Positions 9,264-18,013 of a stretch of 64,000 nucleotides of DNA are shown piece after piece (positions within the stretch are counted from its first letter, which is position 1; every line of letters starts with the position of its first letter). Under the pieces are notes generated by a model. The model worked only from the letters and a program-made list of their open reading frames with translations. It did not search any database and was not told the origin of the DNA. Where the stretch lies: contig NZ_CP104174.1 of the NCBI RefSeq assembly GCF_025200925.1, positions 7,254,001 through 7,318,000 on the forward strand, written 5' to 3'. The stretch is from Bradyrhizobium sp. CB1015. Its GTDB lineage: Bacteria; Pseudomonadota; Alphaproteobacteria; Rhizobiales; Xanthobacteraceae. The position numbers and the translations under genes are program-made.

Positions 9264-10024
9264 CTCCAAGGCCTTTCGTCGACTTCTATCCCCGGGATAG
9301 CCAATTTTACACCATTTACGGCCAGTCGTTTAGACAACGCTTGTCGACTGGAGATATCGACCTTTCCGAGTATCGACAGCAGCCTCTCACGGTAGGCCCA
9401 TCCAACCGAGATCAAGTTCATTGCGGCATCATCAGCGAAATTTGCGTCTACCAGCTGAGCGAACTCGGAAACAACTGCATCCTGCTGTACTTCGCTGAGC
9501 ATCGGAAATATCGCGAGGGCCAGACGATTGCGACGAACAGCGATCCAGCCTTCGAGGGGACCAAAATTATAGGATCGGTCTAGATAGCTGATGTTAGTTG
9601 GGTCGAATCCATTTTGCACGGTCTCAACCGAATAAAGCATCAACCAAAGAAAGGAGCTACTTGGGTTGGCCGCAAGCGCCATCTTAAGGCTTCCCTCTGC
9701 GGCTTCCACTTCGTTATCACCTTTCTCCTCCTTGCGCCGCTGCATGGCTTGCTCCGCTACGCGAAGAGTCAATAGCGCCTCAGCTTGGAAAAATTCAGAC
9801 CGCATCATCGAGGATCGCGGGGAGGCTTTGATAAGCACTAGAGCGTCCGCTAAAACGCCGGGCTTGAACCGTTCATCTGCAATGATGCGTGTCACGACAT
9901 CCCGGGCCGGCGAAATCAACACGAATATTGGGATGCTGCACTTTGCCCAAACAATGCCGAGAAGGCCGCAGAACAGCAACAGCGCACGCAACAGAAAACG
10001 TCGCGTCTGACTGCTATTCGACAT
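9260..10024 (-). CDS. Membrane-anchored protein of unknown function, coupled to the tyrosine kinase gene
   Basis: The likely start is ATG at 10024, which overlaps the last codons and stop of the kinase gene (TATGTCGAATAG); a longer frame runs to 10078 inside the kinase gene and is less likely. The 254-residue product has one N-terminal membrane segment (FLLRALLLFCGLLGIVW) and a helical body with alternating Ala/Leu-rich helices resembling degenerate TPR units (ANPSSSFLWLML). Its layout matches the product of 20920-21573: N-terminal helix, Ala-rich helices, a short P-x-LWL-x-L motif, and a YL-x5-P repeat. I infer distant paralogy and a role in assembly or export of the polymer. Confidence 0.74.
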   Translation of the reverse strand: MSNSSQTRRFLLRALLLFCGLLGIVWAKCSIPIFVLISPARDVVTRIIADERFKPGVLADALVLIKASPRSSMMRSEFFQAEALLTLRVAEQAMQRRKEEKGDNEVEAAEGSLKMALAANPSSSFLWLMLYSVETVQNGFDPTNISYLDRSYNFGPLEGWIAVRRNRLALAIFPMLSEVQQDAVVSEFAQLVDANFADDAAMNLISVGWAYRERLLSILGKVDISSRQALSKRLAVNGVKLAIPGIEVDERPWR

Positions 10025-12281
10025 ACCCGTAACGGGCGTAGTATTTCTGATAGTAATAGCGGCCGTGATAGGATTCATAACGGGCTAACGCCTTTGTGTC
10101 CGCCTTATTGAGGACCACGCCAAGCAGCTTGTCCTGAATCTCTGGCGAGCCGCGCAGATTGTGCCTGACCACGTCGATCTTGGTCTTGCCCCACTCAACG
10201 ACGAACACGTAGGAATCGATGAAGGATGAGGTCACCCGCACATCCACCACTGGCGCCATCGGCGGCATGTCCAGCACCACGTAGTCGAATTTCGACCGTA
10301 GCTCGGTGACCAGCGCGTGCATCGCCTTCGAGGCGAGGATCTCATTGGTGTGCAGCAGCTTGGAAGTGGTGCCAGCCGGCAGGATGGACAGTTTTGTCTG
10401 CGCATCGACGACCAGCGCATCCTCCAGCTGGACTTTTTGAGCGACGACATCGACGAGGCCGATCTTCGCATCGGGCACCAGCGCGCGCGACAGCGATGGG
10501 TTGCGCAGATCGGAATCGACTAGGATGACCCTCGCACCGCCATGCGCCATCAGCTGAGCGAGGTTGGTCGAGAGAGTGCTCTTGCCTTCGTTCGGCAGGG
10601 TCGAGGTGGTGGCGAGCACACGGTTCTCGCGCACGATTGAGTTGAGGTCCACAGCCACCTTCACTGAGCGCACGGCTTCCGAGAAACGCGACAGGGGGTT
10701 GTCGACCACGTAGCGCAAGAGGTCGGGTTGAGGATTGTTCTTGCCTGCGAGCCTGCCGCCCAACATCTTCTCGCCGAGCCCGGGCGCAACGGCAGTAGTG
10801 CCGAGCGCTGGCAGGATCGCGATGCAGTTCGCGCCCAGCACGTCCTCCACTTGCCCAGTGGTGCGGAACACTTTGTCGGTGAGCTCGCGCGCCATCGCAG
10901 CGCCGAATGCCAGCATCAGGCCTCCTAGCAGACTCGCCGCCAAGACAATAAGCGACTTAGGATAGCTCTTCTTCAACGGCGTCGTCGCCGCACTGATCAC
11001 GCGCGCCTCAGTGATGGGGAACGATTGCTGCTGTACGCTTTCCATGTAGCGCTGCAGAAAGTTGTCGTACATCGCCTGGTAGCTCTGGGCGTTGCTCTCG
11101 AGCTCGCGGAGCTGGACCTGCGCCTGGTTGGTTAGCTGCGATTCCGAAACGACATTGGCAAGGCTCGACTTGATAGCTTCCTCGCGCGTGACCGCGATGT
11201 CGTAGTCGCTCTTGTAGGATTCCTGGATGCGCCTCAGCTCGTCCTGTATGTTCTTCTTGATCTCTGCCATCTGCTTGCGCAGGTTGACGGCGGCGAGGTG
11301 GTCAGAACCATACTTCGAAGCCCAGATCGATTCCTTGGAGGCCATATCGACATATTGGCCGCGTAGCTTGACGATGGTGTCGTTCTTCAGCGCGTCCGCG
11401 ACGTTGGCATCCGGGACCTCCTGCTTTTGAATATCGTTCATGCGGTCGAGCCGGGCCTTGGCCTCGGCCGTAGCAGCATGCGCCATGATCAACTGGCTGT
11501 TGACCTCGGCGAGCTGCTGCTCGTTCATCAGCCGACCGCCGGTGTCGACGATGTTGTTGGCTGTCTTAAAATCCACCACTGCCCTTTGCGCGGCGGAGGC
11601 TTGCGTGCGCAACTCCTTGATGCGGTCCTGGAGCCAGACGCTGGCGCGACGGGTCGCCTGGTATTTCGCTTCGAGCGAGTCAACGATATAGGCGTCCGCA
11701 ATCGCGTTGGCGATCCTTGCCGCCTTCACAGGGTCCTTCGAGGTGAAGCCTATCTCCATCACATAGGTGAGACCGAGGCGCTTGATCGTGCGATTCTTTT
11801 CGAAACGCTCCAGTGCCTTGCGAGTCTGCTCGAACTCGGACGGTGCCCCCCCATCGGAAAATAGGCCCATCAGAGCGTCGACCACCGTACCGAGCAGGCC
11901 ACCCCCGGCACCGGTAAACTCGGGATCGTCGATCAGGTGCAAATCGCGGATCACCGCGAGACTGATATTCTCCGATTTCAGGATCTCGACCTGGGTTTCC
12001 ACCGTCGCGGAATCGACCGCAATGTCGCCGAGCACGGATTGCTGCTGGAACAGCTGCACCTTGCGGGTGTCGATCACCATCGAGGCGGTGGAGGTGAATT
12101 GCGGCGCGGCGGTGAAGAGATAGAGCAGCGCCAGGATCACACAGGCCGAGACGATCGCGACCATGGTCGGGAACTGGCGGCGGATGATGTCGAGATAGGA
12201 GGTCAGCGTCTGCGACGGGGAGCCGTCGGCCTCGGGGAAATCACGGTTGATCTCCGAGGTCGGCTTGTTCACCTGCAACAT
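10014..12281 (-). CDS. Polysaccharide co-polymerase with tyrosine autokinase domain (Wzc/ExoP type)
   Basis: A 755-residue fusion of a Wzz-like chain-length domain and a BY-kinase. The N-terminus has a first membrane helix (about residues 37-57), a long periplasmic coiled-coil region, then a second helix near residue 450 after the PxxP-type segment PITEARVISAATTPLKKSYPKS. The kinase has Walker A (LPNEGKSTLSTNLA, about residue 555), Walker A' (VILVDSDLRNP) and Walker B (YVVLDMPP). The last 21 residues hold nine tyrosines, the autophosphorylation cluster. It controls polymer length and export with the outer-membrane lipoprotein at 15570. It heads the minus-strand operon running to 5903. Confidence 0.96.
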   Translation of the reverse strand: MLQVNKPTSEINRDFPEADGSPSQTLTSYLDIIRRQFPTMVAIVSACVILALLYLFTAAPQFTSTASMVIDTRKVQLFQQQSVLGDIAVDSATVETQVEILKSENISLAVIRDLHLIDDPEFTGAGGGLLGTVVDALMGLFSDGGAPSEFEQTRKALERFEKNRTIKRLGLTYVMEIGFTSKDPVKAARIANAIADAYIVDSLEAKYQATRRASVWLQDRIKELRTQASAAQRAVVDFKTANNIVDTGGRLMNEQQLAEVNSQLIMAHAATAEAKARLDRMNDIQKQEVPDANVADALKNDTIVKLRGQYVDMASKESIWASKYGSDHLAAVNLRKQMAEIKKNIQDELRRIQESYKSDYDIAVTREEAIKSSLANVVSESQLTNQAQVQLRELESNAQSYQAMYDNFLQRYMESVQQQSFPITEARVISAATTPLKKSYPKSLIVLAASLLGGLMLAFGAAMARELTDKVFRTTGQVEDVLGANCIAILPALGTTAVAPGLGEKMLGGRLAGKNNPQPDLLRYVVDNPLSRFSEAVRSVKVAVDLNSIVRENRVLATTSTLPNEGKSTLSTNLAQLMAHGGARVILVDSDLRNPSLSRALVPDAKIGLVDVVAQKVQLEDALVVDAQTKLSILPAGTTSKLLHTNEILASKAMHALVTELRSKFDYVVLDMPPMAPVVDVRVTSSFIDSYVFVVEWGKTKIDVVRHNLRGSPEIQDKLLGVVLNKADTKALARYESYHGRYYYQKYYARYGYVE

Positions 12282-12473
12282 CTAGCAATTCCTGAAAATG
12301 GATCGATGTGTGTTCTTGGGATCAATGCTGGCCAGAAGCCTGATGGCATCCGGAGCAAACCCGATGCCAAAACCCGCGCTGCGCGCAACACTAGCACAAG
12401 CCTGCCTGCAATTGAACGCGCGCGATGCAGTGCAGCGCGCGCTTCACCCGACATTTTACAGAAAGCTTAACGG

Positions 12474-12507
12474 CGCAAAAGCAAAGCGGCGCCCGCTGGC
12501 GCCGCTG
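12474..12507 (-). terminator. Probable Rho-independent terminator
   Basis: A perfect 8-bp inverted repeat (GCGGCGCC, loop CGCT, GGCGCCGC; 12486-12505) is followed on the minus strand by the T-rich run TTTGCTTTTG. It lies downstream of the gene ending at 12548 and before the start of the kinase gene. Confidence 0.65.
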
Positions 12508-12547
12508 CCGTGAGGTGTCATGGACCGGCCGCAAGGGCCGGTTCCGG

Positions 12548-13165
12548 TCAGCGCCGCGGGCTGGTGCTGTTCGTGCTGCCGTTGACGCCGCCGCCGGCGG
12601 TGTTGGGCGGATTGTTTGCGTTGTTGTTGTTGCCGAACCTGACGGCGCCGCCGCCATTGCCGCCGTTGGGGAAGTTGTTGCCGGTCGGGCCGCCTGCGCC
12701 GCTGCCGCCGCCGCCTGCGCCGCCGCCGGTCGCGGCGATCGCGACGTCGCCGGTCGCGGCCTGGTAGGCGGCGATCACGTCGGCGTTGCCGGTGTTGGCG
12801 ATCGCGGCCTGGATCTCATTGGCATAGGCCTGGTCGCTCTGCGCGGCCATGCGGGCGACCTGGGCGAGACCGCCGACGATCGCGCGCATCTGGTCCTTGG
12901 TGGTCGCGGGATCCTTGAGCAGCGCGATCAGGCCGGGAAGCGTGGTCGGATCGGAGGCGCCGAGGTCGCGCACGCGCGAGATCAGCTGCGGGCCGCCGGT
13001 CGGATATTGCTGCAAGAGGCTGTTGGGGGCGGCCTTGAAGTCGGAAATGACGGTGGCCGGCAGCTGGCGCTGCGGCGGGTAAACGGCGGCGCTGGCGGCC
13101 GAATGAAGCGTCACGGCGAAGGCCGCGGCGGCAGCCATGCGAAGCGCGATTTTGACAACCCTCAT
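12548..13165 (-). CDS. Secreted protein with Gly/Asn-rich C-terminal tail, unknown function
   Basis: A 205-residue protein with a signal peptide (ALRMAAAAAFAVTLHSAASA). Residues 26-145 form an Ala-rich helical domain (PQRQLPATVISDFKAAPNSLLQQYPTGGPQLISRVRDLGASDPTTLPGLIALL), and the last 60 residues are low complexity, almost only Gly, Asn, Ala, Pro and Ser. The domain looks conserved rather than random, since codon use is strongly GC3. No enzymatic motif is seen. It stands alone between terminator-like hairpins, next to the ligase gene. A cell-envelope or exported role is likely. Confidence 0.72.
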   Translation of the reverse strand: MRVVKIALRMAAAAAFAVTLHSAASAAVYPPQRQLPATVISDFKAAPNSLLQQYPTGGPQLISRVRDLGASDPTTLPGLIALLKDPATTKDQMRAIVGGLAQVARMAAQSDQAYANEIQAAIANTGNADVIAAYQAATGDVAIAATGGGAGGGGSGAGGPTGNNFPNGGNGGGAVRFGNNNNANNPPNTAGGGVNGSTNSTSPRR

Positions 13166-13260
13166 AAATCAACCTCCAAAAAATCAGCTGCCCCGATTCC
13201 TCGGCCCGGGCAAATGGCTGTGCAGTGCGGAACCTAGCGGAAGAGAGAAGAGCTGTCCAC

Positions 13261-14790
13261 TTATTCTAAAGACTTCGTAAACGGCGCAACTGCTTCAAAT
13301 CTAGACAGTTTTGTGAAGCTCGCCCGGCGCGCGCGGAGCTCGGGCCGCGGTTGCGGAGCGGCTCTCGGCTCGCGGTGCGGTGGCGACGCATCTGCCGCGG
13401 CGCGGCCCTCCCGGCTCGAGAAGGACTGCGACAGGCCGGCGCCGAAAAGCGCAAAGAACGGAATGCTGTAGCCGGGCACCTGCAACGTGAAGTCGAGGCA
13501 CGAATGCAGCAGCGAGAGCGTTGCGGTCGCCGCCGCGGCCAGCGGGATGATGACGTCGCGCCTTCGTCCGAACACGCCGCGCGCCAGCACCAGCAGCATG
13601 ATGGCCCAGCCGAGCGCCACCAGGAGCGCCATCGGGATGCCTACCTCGGAGGCAAGCTCCAGCGGCGTCGAATGCGCCGCATCCCAGATGCCGCGAATCG
13701 AGATGTTGGGGCTGCGGTAGGGCGGGAAGGCCCATTGGAAGGTACCCATGCCGGTGCCGAACCAGGGATTGTCCGCGATGATCCGAAGCGTGGATTTCCA
13801 GGCCTCGACGCGGCCCTCGTCGACCAGGCCCTGGCTGTCGAAGCGGCTGGAGACGCGGCCGCCGAGCAGTTGCAACAGGCCGAGCGCGACGGCGAGGCCC
13901 GAGCCGAGCGAGATCCAGATGCCGGTGCGCGGCGGCAGGTCTTTGCGCAGGAACAGCGTGAACGCGATGATCATCGCAAGCAGCGACAGGCCGACGCCGG
14001 CGCGCGAGGTCGTCATGAACATCGCCATCAGGCAGATCAAGAGGCATACGAGCCGCGGCAGGATCTCTCTTGGCGGGATCGCGCGCAGGTCGAGCGACAG
14101 ACGCCGCCATTCGATGTGCCGCTCCGGCAGGCGGCGGCGGACGTCCTCCAGGATCAAGAGCATCCAGATCACCGCAGCCGAGCCGAAATAGGCCGCCGCC
14201 GTGTTGCGGTTGATGAAGGTGCCGGTGACGCTGCCGAGATACGCGGTCTTGTCCCGCCACAGGATCATGGTCGGCTCGATCAGGAACGAGGCTACGCCGT
14301 AGAGCGCGTAAGCCGCGCCGGAGATCGCGATCACCCAGAGCAGGCGGCGCGCGCGCATCCGATCGGCGCCGACGGTGATGCCGAGGACGATGGCGAGGAT
14401 GTTGGCGAGCGGCGCGCCGAGCGCGAAGAACGCCTCGTTCTTGACGATGGAGGCCGACGGGGCGATCGGCACGCCGAGCAGATCCGAGGCCTGCTTCCAG
14501 ATCGGCTGGAACGGCGCGACCCAGGGATGGTCGGAGAGCTGCTCGTGCAGCACAAAGGCATAAGCGGCAACGATCACGGCGATGCCCGCGAGCAGCCAGA
14601 GATGCGGCGTCCGCAGATCGCGCGTCGGCGCGAAGATCACCGCGATCCCGAGACACAGGCACCAGAACGCGATCGACAGATCATTGGTCGAGCCGAACGG
14701 AAACGGCGCGCCGGCGGCCACGAAGAACAGGATGAAGGCCGCGGGCAAGCTCCATGACCAGCGAATCTCGGGAAGCCAAAGGCGCATCAT
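13261..14790 (-). CDS. O-antigen ligase/polymerase family membrane protein (Wzy_C domain)
   Basis: A 509-residue membrane protein with about 12 helices. It has the family-typical segment MFMTTSRAGVGLSLLAMIIAF and, in the large periplasmic loop, DEGRVEAWKSTLRIIADNPWFGTGMGTFQWAFPPYRSPNISIRGIWDAAHSTPLELASEVG, where the R, G-x-G and H residues form the usual ligase/polymerase signature. The C-terminal tail is hydrophilic and rich in Arg and Ala. It could ligate or polymerise the exported glycan. A shorter relative lies at 18014. The next gene, 14816-15397, is probably cotranscribed (26-base gap). Confidence 0.88.
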   Translation of the reverse strand: MMRLWLPEIRWSWSLPAAFILFFVAAGAPFPFGSTNDLSIAFWCLCLGIAVIFAPTRDLRTPHLWLLAGIAVIVAAYAFVLHEQLSDHPWVAPFQPIWKQASDLLGVPIAPSASIVKNEAFFALGAPLANILAIVLGITVGADRMRARRLLWVIAISGAAYALYGVASFLIEPTMILWRDKTAYLGSVTGTFINRNTAAAYFGSAAVIWMLLILEDVRRRLPERHIEWRRLSLDLRAIPPREILPRLVCLLICLMAMFMTTSRAGVGLSLLAMIIAFTLFLRKDLPPRTGIWISLGSGLAVALGLLQLLGGRVSSRFDSQGLVDEGRVEAWKSTLRIIADNPWFGTGMGTFQWAFPPYRSPNISIRGIWDAAHSTPLELASEVGIPMALLVALGWAIMLLVLARGVFGRRRDVIIPLAAAATATLSLLHSCLDFTLQVPGYSIPFFALFGAGLSQSFSSREGRAAADASPPHREPRAAPQPRPELRARRASFTKLSRFEAVAPFTKSLE

Positions 14791-14815
14791 CGTGTCTTGC
14801 GAGCCTTGCTCGCGC

Positions 14816-15397
14816 CTAGAGGAAGCAATCGATCGGATAGATCTTCAGATCCACGTTGAGGCGGCTGTTCCGGCTCTGCGCGCGGAACGCATAGAATAGT
14901 CCAAAACTATCACTCCCCTGATCGAGTTTTATTCCGGGAGTTAATTCGTCGGGTGGGACCAGAACGCCGATGTGCCGGTTGATGGCGGAAATCTCGATCC
15001 GCCCCTCCCCTTCGGCAAAATGCCCGCCGAGCTGGGTCACGGTGACCTTCGGCAGCCCGCGGCGCTGATGGCAGACATCCTCCTCCCACAGCTTGGTCTG
15101 CTCGACCAGCGGCTTGCCCGGGCCATCGGGCACGACGATGTCGGGGAAGGACGGGCGCAGCATGCCGAAAAACTTGCTCTCCCTGGAATTCGCCGAGAGG
15201 CGGACGGTGAAGGACAGCTCGCCCCTGGCGCCCTTGAGGCGCGACAGGACGGGAGCATCAGGCTCGGCGGAAACCATCACGTCGATGCGGTGGCGGACGC
15301 CCATCTCTGCGGCAGCGCCGAGCACCGGCCCGACCGGTGCAAGCCCACAAGCAACAGAACCCAGAGCCAGAAGACGGCAAAATCCTCGAGAGCGCAT
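14816..15397 (-). CDS. Secreted protein of unknown function, upstream of the ligase-like gene
   Basis: The best start is the internal methionine (MRSRGFCRLLALGSVACGLAPVGPVLG), which opens a signal peptide and gives 193 residues; the frame is open further upstream only from a TTG that lies in a terminator-like hairpin. The mature part is a soluble beta-rich protein without a recognised domain (AVRLSANSRESKFFGMLRPSFPDIVVPDGPG and TVTQLGGHFAEGEGRIEISAINRHIGVLVPP). Two cysteines near residue 135 and at the C-terminus could pair. Transcription probably continues into the ligase-like gene. Confidence 0.7.
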   Translation of the reverse strand: MRSRGFCRLLALGSVACGLAPVGPVLGAAAEMGVRHRIDVMVSAEPDAPVLSRLKGARGELSFTVRLSANSRESKFFGMLRPSFPDIVVPDGPGKPLVEQTKLWEEDVCHQRRGLPKVTVTQLGGHFAEGEGRIEISAINRHIGVLVPPDELTPGIKLDQGSDSFGLFYAFRAQSRNSRLNVDLKIYPIDCFL

Positions 15398-15510
15398 GAA
15401 GCCCCTTGCAAGACCCTCGGGGTGACCGATGACCGGCACGCCGTGCCGAGTGGCGCCTTGATCCAGATGCCGGGCTCGTCGGCGCAGCAGAACCGCTTCG
15501 ATTGCTAAAC

Positions 15511-15541
15511 GAAAATGGCACCGGGACAAAGCCCCGGTGCC
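15511..15541 (-). terminator. Rho-independent terminator after the export lipoprotein gene
   Basis: Inverted repeat GGCACCGGG / CCCCGGTGCC with a short loop, followed on the minus strand by ATTTTCGTTT. It sits 30 bases after the stop of the export gene at 15570. Confidence 0.7.
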
Positions 15542-15569
15542 ATCGTCTTTGGTCGGTCAAGTCGGCGTC

Positions 15570-16772
15570 TTACGGCGCCAGCTTGATGTTGTTGCGGAAG
15601 ATCAGCGCGTCGTTGCCAAGATTGATGGCATCGCTGCCGGTCGCCATGATCACACGCAGGTACTGCAGGAACTTGGCCACTTCGACGTTGCGCGAGTTCG
15701 AGACGTAGATGATGTCGCCGTTCTTCATCATGACCTTGGTGGCGAGGAAGAAGCCGCCGGGATCGCGGAAGTTCACGTTGAAGATGACCGGGATCGTTTC
15801 TGACGTGTACTTGCTCACGTCGATGCCGAGCTGGGCTGCGACCTCCCGCGGCTCGCGACGATAGAGATACACGGCAGCCGGATCGGCCTGGCCGTCCAGC
15901 AGGCCGCCGGCCTTGCCGACGGCTTCGCCGAGATTGATGCGCCAGGCATCGAAGTTGAACTCGCCGCTCTGGCCGCTGGCGCCGAACGCCAGGAACTTCT
16001 GCTGCTCGCGATAGACGTAGATGCTGTCGTCGGGCCGCACATAGACGTTGTTCTCGGGCGCCATCACGAGATTTTCGAATGGCACGGTCGCCCGCTTGCC
16101 GCCACGCTCCAGCATGACCCAGGTCTCGAAGCCCTGGCCCTTGATGCCGCCGGCGCGGGTGATCGCATCGAGCACGCGATCCTTCGCACCCGCCGCGCTC
16201 GCCGGATAACGCGCCGGCGAATTGACCTCGCCGAGCACGCTGATCAGCTGGGTGCGCTGCGAGGACATCGCCACCACCGCCTGCGGCTCGATGGCGCGGT
16301 TGCCGATCCGCTCGACGATCGCGCGCTGGATCTGGACCGCCGTCAGACCCGCGGCCTTGATCTGACCGGCGTAGGGCACGGTGATGAAGCCGTCATTGTC
16401 GACCGACTGATCCGGGATCGTCACATAGTTACCAGGACGGACGCCGGCTTCCGCCGGGATGAACAGACCGCCTGCCGCGGCTTCGAAGATGGTGACGCTG
16501 ACGACGTCGCCGATGCCGAACACGATGCTGGCGGGCGGTCGGCGGTCGGTGAACACACCGGCGAGGCCCTTGGGCTCGTGGGTGTGCAGGATCTTCACGG
16601 TGGCCGGATTGAGCGGCACCAGCTCGTAAGCCGGCGCGTTTTCAGTCTGGATCTTGTTGTTGACGTCGTCCGTCAGCGGACCCGAGCCGGGATTGGTCGA
16701 GCACGCTCCGAGCGCCAAAGCGGCGGCCAGAAATGCTGGCTTGAAAAGATATGACTTGGCAAAGGAATGCAT
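15570..16772 (-). CDS. Outer-membrane polysaccharide export lipoprotein (Wza/GumB type, SLBB domain)
   Basis: The start chosen (ATG 16772) gives a lipoprotein signal with lipobox LALGAC-S; an upstream start at 16796 adds eight residues. The mature protein has the Poly_export domain (VFGIGDVVSVTIFEAA...VTIPDQSVDNDGFITVPYAGQIKAAGLTAVQIQRAI) followed by SLBB-like repeats (VSVLGEVNSPARYPASAAGAKDRVLDAITRAGGI) and a C-terminal segment. It forms the outer-membrane channel that works with the kinase/co-polymerase. It is transcribed alone, with a strong terminator. Confidence 0.93.
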   Translation of the reverse strand: MHSFAKSYLFKPAFLAAALALGACSTNPGSGPLTDDVNNKIQTENAPAYELVPLNPATVKILHTHEPKGLAGVFTDRRPPASIVFGIGDVVSVTIFEAAAGGLFIPAEAGVRPGNYVTIPDQSVDNDGFITVPYAGQIKAAGLTAVQIQRAIVERIGNRAIEPQAVVAMSSQRTQLISVLGEVNSPARYPASAAGAKDRVLDAITRAGGIKGQGFETWVMLERGGKRATVPFENLVMAPENNVYVRPDDSIYVYREQQKFLAFGASGQSGEFNFDAWRINLGEAVGKAGGLLDGQADPAAVYLYRREPREVAAQLGIDVSKYTSETIPVIFNVNFRDPGGFFLATKVMMKNGDIIYVSNSRNVEVAKFLQYLRVIMATGSDAINLGNDALIFRNNIKLAP

Positions 16773-17050
16773 CAATCGCGCCCCAGGAGACCCCAATTAG
16801 CCCTTGATTGGTACGGCCTAGGGGGTGGTGCGACAAGGGTTCCCGGTAGTTAACGGAGCGATCGGTCGGCTACTGTTGCGTGCGGGCCACTGTTTGGGGC
16901 TTAGTTTAAGCCTTTGTGACTATTTGTTGTATTTCGCGTGCCCGATCGGTGAGCAGATCGCCCCAACCGTGGGGGCGGTGTGTCGGGCGCAAGGCTTCTT
17001 GGCCTCGCCGCCGTCTGCTAAGTCTGGGCTGTTAAGGATAGGAACTCCCC

Positions 17051-17623
17051 GTGTCTGGCCTCCTTCTGATCCCGCTGTTGGCGGGCTCCCTCTTTGGCGC
17101 CGCCGATCGCGCATGGGGCCCTGCCGTCCCCTGTCGTGGCAGCGCGGGGGCGTGGTGTCGCGGCGCGGCCGTTGTTGAGGTGGCCGGCCCTGCCTCCACA
17201 TCCGTTTGGAAATTCACCCGGACCCAAGGGGCCAAGGACGGTGAGAGCTTCGCGGCGATCATGAAGACCGCGGACACCACCCAGTCGGACCCGGACTTCG
17301 CCGGCCTGATCGTTCGCTGCGCCCCGAAGGGCAAGATCGACGTGCTGGTGGCCTTGATCCGGCCCTTCCCGCCCCGGAGCCGGCCCAAGGTGACCATTGC
17401 GGCGAGCGGCGGCGGCACCTTGAGCATCGAGGGCAGCTTGGCGGCCGCGGGAGCGGCCGTGCTGTTGCCGGACGAGGTCTCGGCCTTTGCCGCGGGCAAG
17501 TGGCAGAGCACGGCCTCGCTGTCCGTGGTGGTGAGGGAAAGCGACAGCGAGATCAAGGGACTGGTGGCGTTGAACGGCTTGCGGGAAGCCTATAATTCGC
17601 TGCTGGCAAATTGCGGCCAATAG
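17051..17623 (+). CDS. Exported protein of unknown function
   Basis: GTG start; the first 18 residues (SGLLLIPLLAGSLFGAA) are signal-like. The 190-residue product has a beta-rich domain (VWKFTRTQGAKDGESFAAIMKTADTTQSDPDFAGLIVRCAPKGKIDVLVALIRPFPP) ending with an amphipathic helix (VALNGLREAYNSLLANC). It resembles small periplasmic proteins found next to envelope genes but I cannot name a family. It is divergent from the export lipoprotein gene across a 278-base gap that must hold both promoters. Confidence 0.7.
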   Translation: MSGLLLIPLLAGSLFGAADRAWGPAVPCRGSAGAWCRGAAVVEVAGPASTSVWKFTRTQGAKDGESFAAIMKTADTTQSDPDFAGLIVRCAPKGKIDVLVALIRPFPPRSRPKVTIAASGGGTLSIEGSLAAAGAAVLLPDEVSAFAAGKWQSTASLSVVVRESDSEIKGLVALNGLREAYNSLLANCGQ

Positions 17624-17699
17624 GCCAAATTTAGCCATACAACTTAAGGGTCTTTTTAGGGAGGGGAACCTAGGGTCCGAAGCACGGAGAGTGTTTCGG

Positions 17700-17975
17700 A
17701 TGATCGCCTTTTTGATTTTCAGCTTTCTCACAGGGGCCGTGCTGGGCCAACGCTTTCGCGTGTTCGTGCTTCTGCCGGTAACAATTGCACTGGTGCTCAC
17801 CATGCTGCCGGTTAGCGTGATGACCAGCCTTGGCTTCCTTGAAGGCATGAAGGCTGCGGCGTTCGCCGCCATCGCCCTCCAGGGCGGTTACCTCTTCGGT
17901 TCGGGGGCGCGCTTTGCCCTTGCCGCCGCACGCGCCACCCGCGTCTTCGGTCGACCGGTCAAGGCCACGCGTTGA
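17700..17975 (+). CDS. Small membrane protein, unknown function
   Basis: ATG at 17700 follows GGAG at good spacing; a GTG three codons earlier is also in frame. The 91-residue product has two or three hydrophobic segments (IAFLIFSFLTGAVLGQRFRVFVLLPVTIALVLTMLPVSVMTSLGF) and an Ala-rich end. No family is recognised. It precedes the ligase-like gene by about 40 bases and may be in the same transcript. Confidence 0.6.
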   Translation: MIAFLIFSFLTGAVLGQRFRVFVLLPVTIALVLTMLPVSVMTSLGFLEGMKAAAFAAIALQGGYLFGSGARFALAAARATRVFGRPVKATR

Positions 17976-18013
17976 TCACGGCGCAGGCCTCTGTTTGAAA
18001 ACGCACCGCCCGC

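Noticed and set aside
12560..12740. Short tandem GC-rich units at the end of the secreted protein gene, considered as a CRISPR or minisatellite
   Set aside because: The units are codons of a Gly/Asn-rich tail with no regular spacers.
13351..14757. A 468-residue plus-strand frame opposite the ligase-like gene
   Set aside because: Antisense shadow; the opposite strand has a clear membrane protein with a recognised loop.
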